Part shown: positions 55,753 through 64,000 of the stretch, in pieces
Layout of the letters: each line of letters opens with the position of its first letter
Position numbering within the stretch: position 1 is the stretch's first letter
Source of the DNA: Endothia cerciana
Taxonomy: Eukaryota; Ascomycota; Sordariomycetes; Diaporthales; Cryphonectriaceae
NCBI GenBank assembly: GCA_026119935.1
Contig: JALRMH010000007.1
Span: forward strand, 372,001 to 436,000
Reading direction: 5' to 3'
DNA length: 64,000 bases
The notes under the pieces: generated by a model
Told to the model about the DNA's origin: nothing
What the model saw: the letters and a program-made list of their open reading frames with translations, nothing else
Database searches by the model: none
Translations under genes and position numbers: made by a program

Positions 55753-56304
55753 CTCTCTTTTTCGTTTTCCCATTTTCCCCTTTGCCTTCACCTTTTCTCA
55801 CCTCATGTTCCTTCCCGGTGCACTCGTAGGTCCTCTTCTCCGCTTCTTTTTATATTTATTATGATTATCATAAACCTGAGGTATTGTTCTGTAACTTTAC
55901 TGTCCACGGGAATGCCACTGAGACTGGTGCATCATCCGCACGAGAGAACATCAATGTACAGCACAATACATGTACGGGGGGGTATTATAGCTATCGTGTC
56001 CTGTGTGCCGAGCATCTCGAGAAACAAGATGACAAGAGCCCAAGATAGAAGAAGAAGAAAAATAGAAAGCTGAACGCCGTGCTTTTCGGGGGTGGCACCA
56101 GTCTGCCACCTGGCCGAGGCCCAAAGGTTTGAAAACGCCAGAGAAACGAAGACCCGGGTATATGGTTTCGAACCAGTCACAATCTGCCAATGTCCCATTC
56201 CCATTCCCATCCCCCCAGGAGAGAAGAAACAAACAGCAGGAGCACCATTTAGTCTTTGTGTTTTTTTTTGGTTTTTTTTCCCCCTTCGTAACGCACCTCA
56301 CCTC

Positions 56305-57891
56305 TCATCTCTGTCCGTACCCCGGCAGCGTGCTCGTCTCCCTGAACGCCTCCCCCGGCACGCCCACCACCCTCGGCCTCAGGAACTCGTCCGCGGCCGC
56401 CTCCTCCAGCGCGTCCTCCCAGCTCGGCAGTGCCTCCCAGGCGCCCGGCCGCCCGGCCCCCGCCTCCACGCCGATCTGCACCGGCAGGTCCAGCGACAGC
56501 GTGCTCGTGCCGCCGGCCTCCACCCGCACCGACACGTGCAGCGTGTACACCCTGCTCAGGACGCAGCCGTGGAAGCTCGGCACGAAGGCCCTCTTCGCCG
56601 TGGGCAGGTCCGCCACCGGCAGCCGGATGGTGGTGGTGTGGTATACCGGCGCCGCTGCTGCTGCCGCCGCCGAGGGGCGGCGGCCCTGGAGGATCAGGTT
56701 CGCGAGGGCGCTGCTGGGGCGCCGGCGCCCTTGCCGCTGCGTGTCGTCGTCGCACTCGTCGGACGAGGACGACGGTGTGCTCGGCGCCGTGTCGCTGCCG
56801 TAGCCGCTGTCGCGGCGGGCGCGGGTGTGGTGCGCGCTCCAGGGGCCGGCGTCCAGGGGCTGCGCGGGCAGGGCGACCGAGGTCGAGTAGAGGCCCCGGC
56901 GGTCGGTGAGGCCGACCCGCATCCACTCGCCCATGTTCGGGAGGCTGCCGATCGGGCCCGCGGAGTAGTACGTGTGCGCCGCGATCTTGGCCGACACGCC
57001 TAGGATGCTGGGCGGGCTGGTGTCGCCCGAGACGGGCTCGAACCTCAGGTCGATCTGCGCCGTGGTCCCGGTCGACACCCGCCCGTCGGGGTGCAGCATG
57101 ATGGCCCGCGGCTGCTGGCCCGAGGCGGTGAGCCTTCCCAGCTTGGGCGAGATGATGTTCCTGCGCAGCGTCTTGGACCTGGTCATCCTGTAGAGGCGGT
57201 CCCTGCTGGTGACGTTCAGCGGGGCCTCTTCCGGGAAGGAGGGGAGGACCTGGACCGCCTTGCTGGCCTCCATGAGCTTGGTCCGCCGTCCCCGGGCAGC
57301 CGGCTCGCGCCAGGCGCGGGCCTTGATGGCGTATTCCACTTCGGCCATGTGCGGAGCGAGGTCGTCCTTCTCCCAGTTCCCCCGCGCCCACGCGCCCATG
57401 GAAGGGGGCAGACACAGGTGGTGATCCCGGATCTGGTCCGAGTCGATCTTGTGTCCGCAGGCGCTGAGCGTCAGGAAGCCGGGCAGGACGAAGTTGAAGG
57501 GGATCGTCAGGGCCGCCCCCGCCTCGAGGACGCGCGAGGCTGGGTACCTCGACACGGGGATGGGCATGGGCAGCCTCAGGAAGGTGTGGGTGGACTCGTG
57601 GGGGGTGCTGTAGCCCTCCGTCCGCGTCCTCGAGCAGCCGATCAGGACGATGTCGATGGAGTCGAAGGGGGTGTCCCTCTGGGTGGTGATGGTGACCTGC
57701 CCCTCCAGGGGGGAGCCGGAGGTGTACGTCTTCGACTTGTAGTGGTGGTTGAGATGGATCCGGACGTCCGACCTGGAGGCGGATCCTCTCCTGCCTTGAG
57801 GACCCAGGGACCCGGCCTCGCTATAGGTGCTCGAGGTGCTCGTCCGGCGGGAGGGTATGTAACCCCCTCCGAGGATGGCGGCCATGGACAT
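56305..57891 (-). CDS. Alpha-arrestin-like protein
   Basis: Single exon, 528 aa. Alpha-arrestins are adaptors that bring Rsp5-type ubiquitin ligases to membrane transporters. The N-terminal arrestin half contains KSKTYTSGSPLEGQVTI, IDIVLIGCSRTRTEGY, PFNFVLPGFLTLSACGHK and HLCLPPSMGAW. The second half has TAQIDLRFEP, YHTTTIRLPVADLPTAKRAF and LHVSVRVEAGGTSTLSLDLP. A disordered insert with a Ser-rich acidic patch (PSTPSSSSDECDDD) and an Ala run (AAAAAAA) separates them. No PPxY motif was seen, although the C-terminus ends with LPGYGQR, close to the usual LPGY-type end. An alternative start two codons downstream (Met3) is possible. The gene is expressed toward the TM9SF gene with a gene-free interval between. 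Confidence 0.85.
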   Translation of the reverse strand: MSMAAILGGGYIPSRRTSTSSTYSEAGSLGPQGRRGSASRSDVRIHLNHHYKSKTYTSGSPLEGQVTITTQRDTPFDSIDIVLIGCSRTRTEGYSTPHESTHTFLRLPMPIPVSRYPASRVLEAGAALTIPFNFVLPGFLTLSACGHKIDSDQIRDHHLCLPPSMGAWARGNWEKDDLAPHMAEVEYAIKARAWREPAARGRRTKLMEASKAVQVLPSFPEEAPLNVTSRDRLYRMTRSKTLRRNIISPKLGRLTASGQQPRAIMLHPDGRVSTGTTAQIDLRFEPVSGDTSPPSILGVSAKIAAHTYYSAGPIGSLPNMGEWMRVGLTDRRGLYSTSVALPAQPLDAGPWSAHHTRARRDSGYGSDTAPSTPSSSSDECDDDTQRQGRRRPSSALANLILQGRRPSAAAAAAAPVYHTTTIRLPVADLPTAKRAFVPSFHGCVLSRVYTLHVSVRVEAGGTSTLSLDLPVQIGVEAGAGRPGAWEALPSWEDALEEAAADEFLRPRVVGVPGEAFRETSTLPGYGQR

Positions 57892-60800
57892 GCTGGGGTG
57901 TGAGGACGGGGATCGGCCGAGGGGAGCTTTGGTCAGGACGGTGAGTCCTGGGCGGACCCCCTTGGGTATTATAGTGGTCTGGAGGATATGTGTGATGTGA
58001 TGTGATGTGCTGTGTGACTGATGTGTTCAGGTGAGGTGGAGCAGAGGCGGTCCGGAGGACTGAAGGATTGGACAGCGTTCTAGAAGCGCTTCGTGATACC
58101 TAAAATATGGGCCTTGGTAGTTACCATCGCGTAACAAGCGAGTGGCGACCCTCGACTTATATATACCAAGGCGAGCAAGGAGGCCCGTATCTGGGAGCTC
58201 CGGCGCGAATGCGCATGGGACAATGGGCCCGAGGAGAGCAGAGCAAGCTCCGATGACCGTGCTAGATTGGGAATACAGAGGAGATTTCAGAGGGGGCTTG
58301 AGTCATTCCGAAGTAGGACATGTTCCTAAAGGTAAGGAGAGCCGGACACCGTAACTGCGGAGGTGCGCATCCCTGGCCCTTTTCCCACACGAAAGAACAA
58401 CACGGGCCTGAGGTGTGCTGGTGTAGCAGGGTGGGTAGTGACAGGCCTAGGCTAGCCCCGACCCCAGCGCCAACGTCGACCGAAGGGAAGACGCTTGTGG
58501 GTGTGTCATAATGTGTGATGTGTAATGCGCAGGGCGGGCACGCCGCGGGACAGGGCACAGGTCAGCGACAAACATGTACACTGACGTTTGCACTCGCTAT
58601 TATTGTACAGGGCACGATTATGGTGGGCAAGAGGGAGAGGTGGTCTGGTAAAGAGTTACTTTGGTGCCTTTGGCACCCAATCTCCCCCCCCAAACGACGA
58701 GGGGCAATGGGGTAATTCCTGGGGTAGACGTGCTGGACATGTGATAGGCGGTCGTTGAAGATAAGGGAAGGGCAGTTAGTCGATGGTGATCATGATAGCA
58801 AGACGACGCCAGGCGTGCACGCCCTGCGGGACGACAAGAAGGGAAGAGTGGCGGGCCCCACCACCCGCCCTTGCGCTCCCACCCTCGATCAGTGAGTAAG
58901 CTGTTATGAGAACACATTCGATTGGGGGTCGTCCCCCTGAAAGAAGTACCTGCGCCAACGCGCCGTGCCTTTTGGAGGGCGCAGAAACCAACACTTGATA
59001 CTCCACGAACCTCCGATCGCGGAGGCACTCATCTCAAGGACGAAGGACGGGCGCCCGTCACCCAAGGGGGTATTGACCAAGCTGCTAGGCTTCGGTGTTC
59101 AGAGTCACAGAATAGCATAGCGAAGCAGAGAGGCTCGCGGCCGGGCCGACATCCACAATGCTCTTCGACGGAGCTCGGCTTGAACAGCCGAGGGGCTCGC
59201 CGGTATCGCAGCCCCCACCCATAGTCCCCTAGACAGAAATCCTACCAGTCTGCCTTTGGAAAGAAAAACACATACACTGCATTAGTGTCATTGGGAACTA
59301 ACTTGATGACAAGGCTCTATGGTCAGCCGAGGCTCGCACCCCCCCCCCCTTTTTTTCTTTCTTCTTCCTTCCTTCCTCACTAGCATGGCATGCATGGTCA
59401 TGTAGATCTCGAAGTGGCCATCCCTCTCAGGGTGCCCTGAAGTCGTCCGAGGAATAACTGCGGGTCGTTCTACCATGCGTGGCACGCCCCCGCTCATCAT
59501 CGATCGTCAACTATGGAAAATCCGGGGAAATGTGGATCCGCGTCTTGATCTCTGACGACAAGACGTCTTGACAACTCCCATCATATTAAACGAGCCATAT
59601 CTCACAAGCCATGTGCGGCGCGGACGGGTCGATGTCTTTCTTGGACATCAGCTATCTCGGCGGTGAGGCGGCAGTCTCTGAGCCTTTTCTCTTCGCGTCT
59701 TCTCTCGCTACTGTAGTAGTAAGTAAGTGGGTCTTTTTTTTTTTTCCTTTCCACACCAGATCATGAAAAAGGCCAAGAGATGCGGCTCCTCTTGCCTTTA
59801 GGGGTCTCCAGACTGCTGGGTTCGCGCTACTATGACCAACGCCAAGCCCGCTATATTTACAATCCTGAGAGTTTGTGAGGCGTATACAGAACTGAGATGT
59901 CCAAAATTCCGTAAACCCAGTAAGTAGCCACCCCCCCCCCCCAACCAACCCCCAGTATCCCTTTCAGGTCGTTGCAGCAGCTTGGCGATATCAGTGCTTG
60001 GACGAGGCACGCACATGGTCAGACGAAAGCTGTGAGCACACGTGGCATGCATATGTGTTACACACCGAACGTGACTAATACGCCACCAGAGGCTGACTAT
60101 CAAATGAACCCCATTCAGGCTTTCAGAAGACAGCGAGGTTGCCTCGGGAACTGACCGCGGTGGTCAAGGATAGGCCGAAGTTTTGGAAGATTCCGCATCA
60201 AACTCAGTTACCCAGAATGTACCTTGGTCATCGGTGAGGAGATGGGATGCCTAGGATAGTTGGCTGGTATCTGCAACGAACGCAATAGGGGACAGGACTT
60301 CAATGGGCAATCCTCGTACGCGATGTTCCGCTTCAGAGATTCGTCAGGCAGTGCTGGGAGGAGTGCGATGTCTGGATGTGAGGATCGTCTATGAAAGCCC
60401 TCAAGTATAAACCGGAAAGATCCCGGAATCAGGCTCCGACAAGAGTCGAAGCGTCTCGTCGATGCCTACATAGGCGTTATGGGGCTTCAATCGCGATCGG
60501 CGAGCAGTACTTTTCTCATCGAAACCATTGCCAGTGTAGTAGGGGATCAGCCACTCATGCGCCTCGAGGCGCGACTTTTCTAGCGTGTCCAGGTGGTTGG
60601 ACACCCTTCAGCCCTTTTTCCTTTCTTTCTTCTTCTTCTTCTTCTTCTTCTTCTTCTTCTTCTCTTCTTCTCTTCTTTCTTTTTTCTTTTTCTGGGGCTG
60701 AACATGCCGTGAGCCCAAATCGTGGCTCAGCTTGCGGCTGTGCTGCATTTTATGATGGCTCGTCCGCGCAGCCGTCTCTTAACCGTGGCAGGCTGCAGCG

Positions 60801-60918
60801 CAGGAGATGATCTAGCACCTAATGATATCGGATACAACCCCCCTCTACAAGCTTCGTCCACTCGACTTGCGTCTCGAACGCCATCACGCAGCGCCTCCTT
60901 AGCCATCGGGCGCCGCTC
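57892..60918. other. Gene-poor region upstream of the arrestin and of the 61-kb relic
   Basis: Three kilobases with no supported gene. The part near 57892-58100 is the arrestin promoter and contains a GTGATGTGATGTG-type repeat (57983-58008). C runs occur near 59339 and 59930 and a TTC triplet repeat at 60628-60662. Confidence 0.5.
60628..60662. repeat. (TTC)n microsatellite
   Basis: Twelve or so TTC units followed by an irregular TCTTC stretch. Confidence 0.85.
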
Positions 60919-63344
60919 ATGCATGCCCAATCTGTTCGGATGACTGGCAACTCTACAACTAGACGCTCAGAGAGCAGCACTTGGTCCATCCCCGCTCTGG
61001 AACTGTTTGGCGACTTGATCATGGTGGACAATGAGAGGATTGATGATGGTGTTTCGGCCCTCGCATATCGTCGAGAAGCGAAATGGAAGCTGCCCCTTTT
61101 GGTATCACCGCCGGAATCGGTCAACCTCGTCAGCAGGAACCACCGGTTGACTGCAGCATTTCTCTTCACTTCATGCTGCACCACCACCATGACCGTTGAG
61201 GAGACTACCAAGCTCATGTACGAGATCATGGTCCTGAGCGGGGTCGCGCAAAAGTACGACGTAACATCAGAAGGCGTCTTTGGGCTCGTCGAGGCACTCA
61301 ACGGCTGCAACGCATCTTTTGAGGCTTGCGGGAAGGCCTCCCCTGATCTGGAGTACACCTTTCTCTGCAAGGCCGTTGCAAATATATCATATCACCTTCG
61401 GTGAAGTGGGCTCGAAGCCTGTATGAGACGATTGATTCCAAGGCAGCGGCCCGGGTCTTCTTCAACGCATTTGAGGCACTCAAAGAGGACGAGAATCAGG
61501 TGGTTCCCAACTTGAAGGAAACAAGGCCGGCCTCTGGCCTGCTTTTGCTTTCATCTGGCTGCGACCCTCTGACAGTGAGGTTTACGTCGCTGACGGCACG
61601 AGCGACATTAAGATATGGCCTCCTCATCCGGCCCGAGAACAAGCACGACGGCCTCAGTTGATCATACGCCTCAGGGGTGGACAAGACGTTGAAATATCGC
61701 GTTCCGCACAGGCTGGTTGGATACTCACAGTCTGGAAACCTGCTGGTAGCGCGGCGGAGTCCATCAAAGTCAGTAGTGCCACGGAGCACGCCGGCCACGA
61801 ACCATTATCGCTGTCATCACCTTGGGCAACAGTACGGCCCCAGCTTGACCTGATCCTCCCGACCGAAGCTGTGGACGATGTGGGACATCTTGCTGCGGCA
61901 CTTGCCCGAGTGTTCACAGACCACGGACGCTTGTGGAGCTATTATACAATCCAGGGTTCTGACAGACATCAGGGTACGCCGCTGAAGCAGATCTGCTCAC
62001 CATGGTACCTGCGAGAGTACACGACAAATTATCACGAAGTTTGGATGGGATAACATTGGCTACCAACGTCAAGCAAACATCGCCAGTGTCATCGAAAGCA
62101 GACTCAACGACAGCAACCTCATGGTCAACATCGCCGAGTGCGATGACAAGAGGGCATTAGAAGAGCTTTTGATCTCGTGCTTCCCCGAATACGAACACCA
62201 GTACAATGAGGCGATGTTTACCTCCTTTGGCAACACCAACCTTGAGGAAGATATCTTTGATTACTCAGTCCAAGTGGCAGCGCATGCGCTCATGGCTAGC
62301 ATCTATCGGGAGCCGCCGCAGCGTCCCATTTATATTTCGGATCAGCTGCAAACATACCGCAGCCTCATTCGGCGTATGATCATACCCAATTGGAACGGCA
62401 CGCAGTGGTCGGGAGGCCTTTTATACTGGACATTGAGGGACCTCGCAATCGGAGCTGCCATGCCAAGTGCCGAGGTTGGCCGGAATGATCTGGCCTGGTC
62501 TGGTAATGGATATGTCGCTTTCTCTTCAGCACTTGCTCACAAGGAGGATATTCGACCAAGCCCTGGGGAGAGAACCGTTGCTGATCGGCAGATCGACCCC
62601 ACAAGTCTGCGCCTTGTGGGAACGATCGAAGTAGTGCAAGGACTTCTGAGGCTAAGGGAGGGGAAGGACAACGAGATATGTACAAGACTCTGCGAAGACC
62701 CAAAGCAGATGCGCGTGGCCTCTCGCCTACTCATGCTGGGGGACCGGACTGTGCAACTGTTCTCGCGACAGGACGAGTTCCAGGGCATCCCAGAGAAGGC
62801 TTCTTTCAACCCCGTGGAAGAAGTCAGGACGAGCTTCTTCCTCCGGCGTGAAAACAAGACTAGGACGGTGTTCCTCACAACGAACATAGAGGTGATCGAG
62901 GTCCCGCAAGAACGAGGCTCCTTGATTCCCGTCACTTGGCACCGGTCGGTTGAAAACACTTTGTTCGCGTCCCACGTCACCCAAGAACTATCTTCTATCA
63001 CACAATTAGACCAGCTGGCGAGAGACTGGCGAGACAGTGGTGTTTCGATAAGGTGGTGTCAGATTGGAGAGGGGACATTGGCCACGCCCGGAAGGTACAT
63101 AATGACCACGAAAGACAAGATGCAGTGCCGTTTCTTTGAAGCTGGCAATGCTTGGGATGGCGCTCTCGTCGTCATTCGACACGGAGCGGTATCCTTACCG
63201 TACTGCATTAAGGTGGCTATTGAAACATGTCAACGATACGGCCCAAAAGACGCCAACTGGGTCATTGTTAGTCAGACACGTCACTCACTGCGCTGGTTCG
63301 GCTTGGATTGGGTGCCTGGCTGGTTCGCGAGGGGTGGTCAGTGA
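60919..63344 (+). pseudogene. Large fungal protein of unknown function broken by three frameshifts
   Basis: One coherent protein can be followed through four frames without sign of splice sites. Frame one runs from about 60919 and ends at TGA 61402-61404 after AVANISYHLR. It continues as KWARSLYETIDSKAAARVFF in another frame to about 61497. A third frame then carries LEGNKAGLWPAFAFIWLRPS, DSEVYVADGTSDIKIWPPHP and IIRLRGGQDVEISRSAQAGW to 62053. The last frame runs from about 62050 (DNIGYQRQANIASVIESRL) to TGA 63342-63344 and includes RPIYISDQLQTYRSLIRRM and SLRWFGLDWVPGWFARGG. The true start may lie upstream of 60919. Total coding content is near 800 aa. I do not recognise the family. Each break sits in a short G-rich context, so real decay or assembly error are both possible; a genuine intact gene with sequencing errors cannot be excluded. 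Confidence 0.6.
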
Positions 63345-64000
63345 TGATGATTGTGGCAATTCGTGGTAATTAGAGGCCTTGGGGTTTCTCCTTTTCACAG
63401 GCACACACCCACTACTGTTTAATTATCGACCCTGTTTGCCTGGACAGCCTGCGCCAGGTCCATTTCGACAGCTGCGCGGTCCCAGTCTGACGAGTCTCGA
63501 GAACCAGCTCTACTAGTGTCGCAACCTGGAGAAGCCCATCTATGAGTCGGGCTACGCCACAACCTACCTACCTACCTCTATAGGGGTTAGCAGGCTGAGA
63601 CGTCACGAAGCAATGGCGCCCGAGCATGAGGCTCCTGGTGCTGAACTGGGGGATCGTCGAGGCGGGTGGCCCGGGGCGATCCGCGGCTCTGGAAATCCGA
63701 TGACGCATGCTTTCTGGCGCATGTATCACGCGTTGGATGACCGCAGCGGCCTGATAGACCTGCTCCCCGGAGAAGGCGAGAAAGAACTGTTTCTGGGTGG
63801 AGGCGGGAGACGCGGGAACCCGCGTTGCTTTTCCGAAAATGGAAGACCACCTCACGATGCTCGCATAAACCAAGACGGGCAGCATGGTGGATTTGTTTGC
63901 CCAGGTGAGAAAGATGCACGTCCAGAAGTTCTGGCCGGAGGATGTGCCTACTAGTGATGCAGACTAGCACCGCGTGGATGTGCTTCTTCAAGACGCAGTG
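63345..64000. other. Right edge without a supported gene
   Basis: Overlapping open frames on both strands (63568-63991) occupy GC-rich DNA. One minus-strand frame (63568-63967) has a hydrophobic-looking stretch GQNFWTCIFLTWANKS and could be an exon of a gene running in from the right, but nothing confirms it. A CCTA-rich repeat (63562-63577) is present. Confidence 0.35.

Larger units (their letters stand above)
53515..56304. other. Repeat-rich intergenic region with a 5S rRNA-like copy
   Basis: The 2.8 kb contain GGT and GGA triplet repeats (54196-54213 and 54366-54393), a CA repeat (54465-54511), a 5S rRNA-like gene (55432-55550) and a 16-bp polypyrimidine minisatellite. No protein gene is supported; long Lys/Arg/Glu-rich frames over the polypyrimidine tract are artefacts of the repeat. 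Confidence 0.6.

Noticed and set aside
55504..55801. Minus-strand ORFs very rich in Lys, Arg, Glu and Gly
   Set aside because: They are translations of the 16-bp polypyrimidine repeat, not a protein gene.
56105..56180. tRNA-like signals (GGCCGAGG and GGTTTCGAACC) near 56.1 kb
   Set aside because: The B-box-like match is on the opposite strand from the A-box-like match and no cloverleaf stems form.
1..64000. CRISPR arrays, integrases and operons
   Set aside because: None seen; the spaced direct repeats and phage-type recombinases expected for these are absent, and the genome is eukaryotic with introns.

Overview
The window is nuclear DNA from a filamentous ascomycete (Pezizomycotina, probably Sordariomycetes). 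The support is short GT-AG introns of about 54-190 nt with CTGAC/CTAAC-like branch sites, GC-rich coding sequence, 0.3-3 kb intergenic gaps rich in homopolymers and microsatellites, genes on both strands without operons, a dispersed 5S rRNA copy, and typical fungal proteins (Fis1, Spc24, NTE1, Yke4, a GPI-anchored GH17 glucanase). The species cannot be named from the sequence.

Layout. 1-4.4 kb: no supportable gene. 4.4-7.3 kb (+): Ser/Arg-rich disordered protein. 7.3-10.4 kb: gene-free, with microsatellites and a tRNA/SINE-like scrap. 10.4-18.2 kb: a compact housekeeping block with FIS1 (-), SPC24 (+), a small membrane protein (-), a TatD/Scn1 hydrolase (+) and a Ca2+/H+ exchanger-like protein (-). 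20.3-24.1 kb (-): an intronless 1264-residue gene joining an SbcD/Mre11-type nuclease to an SbcC/Rad50-type ATPase, diverging from a 230-aa gene that looks like a glutamine-amidotransferase-fold protein. 25.6-26.5 kb (-): decayed sulfotransferase-like gene. 27.1-29.3 kb (+): YKE4 zinc transporter and a small DUF6924-like protein. 29.8-30.4 kb: ankyrin remnant and a perfect-looking hairpin element. 31.2-39.5 kb (-): GH17 glucanase and an ABCC transporter. 41.2-47.9 kb (+): NTE1 and a small one-pass membrane protein. 48.5-57.9 kb (-): PLP decarboxylase, a TM9SF/EMP70 protein and an alpha-arrestin, with a mutated 5S rRNA copy and a 16-bp minisatellite between the last two. 58-64 kb: gene-poor, dominated by a long reading frame broken by three frameshifts.

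The genes do not form one pathway. Themes are organelle and membrane biology (mitochondrial fission, ER phospholipid turnover, zinc and calcium transport, endomembrane sorting, ABC export, arrestin trafficking), kinetochore function and cell-wall glucan. The strongest candidate for something undescribed is the fused Mre11-Rad50-like protein at 20262-24056. It keeps all seven metal ligands of the nuclease and the Walker A, signature and Walker B motifs of the ATPase, but has no CxxC zinc hook and an altered Q-loop. Exon boundaries below were derived by hand from splice consensus, phase continuity and family motifs.
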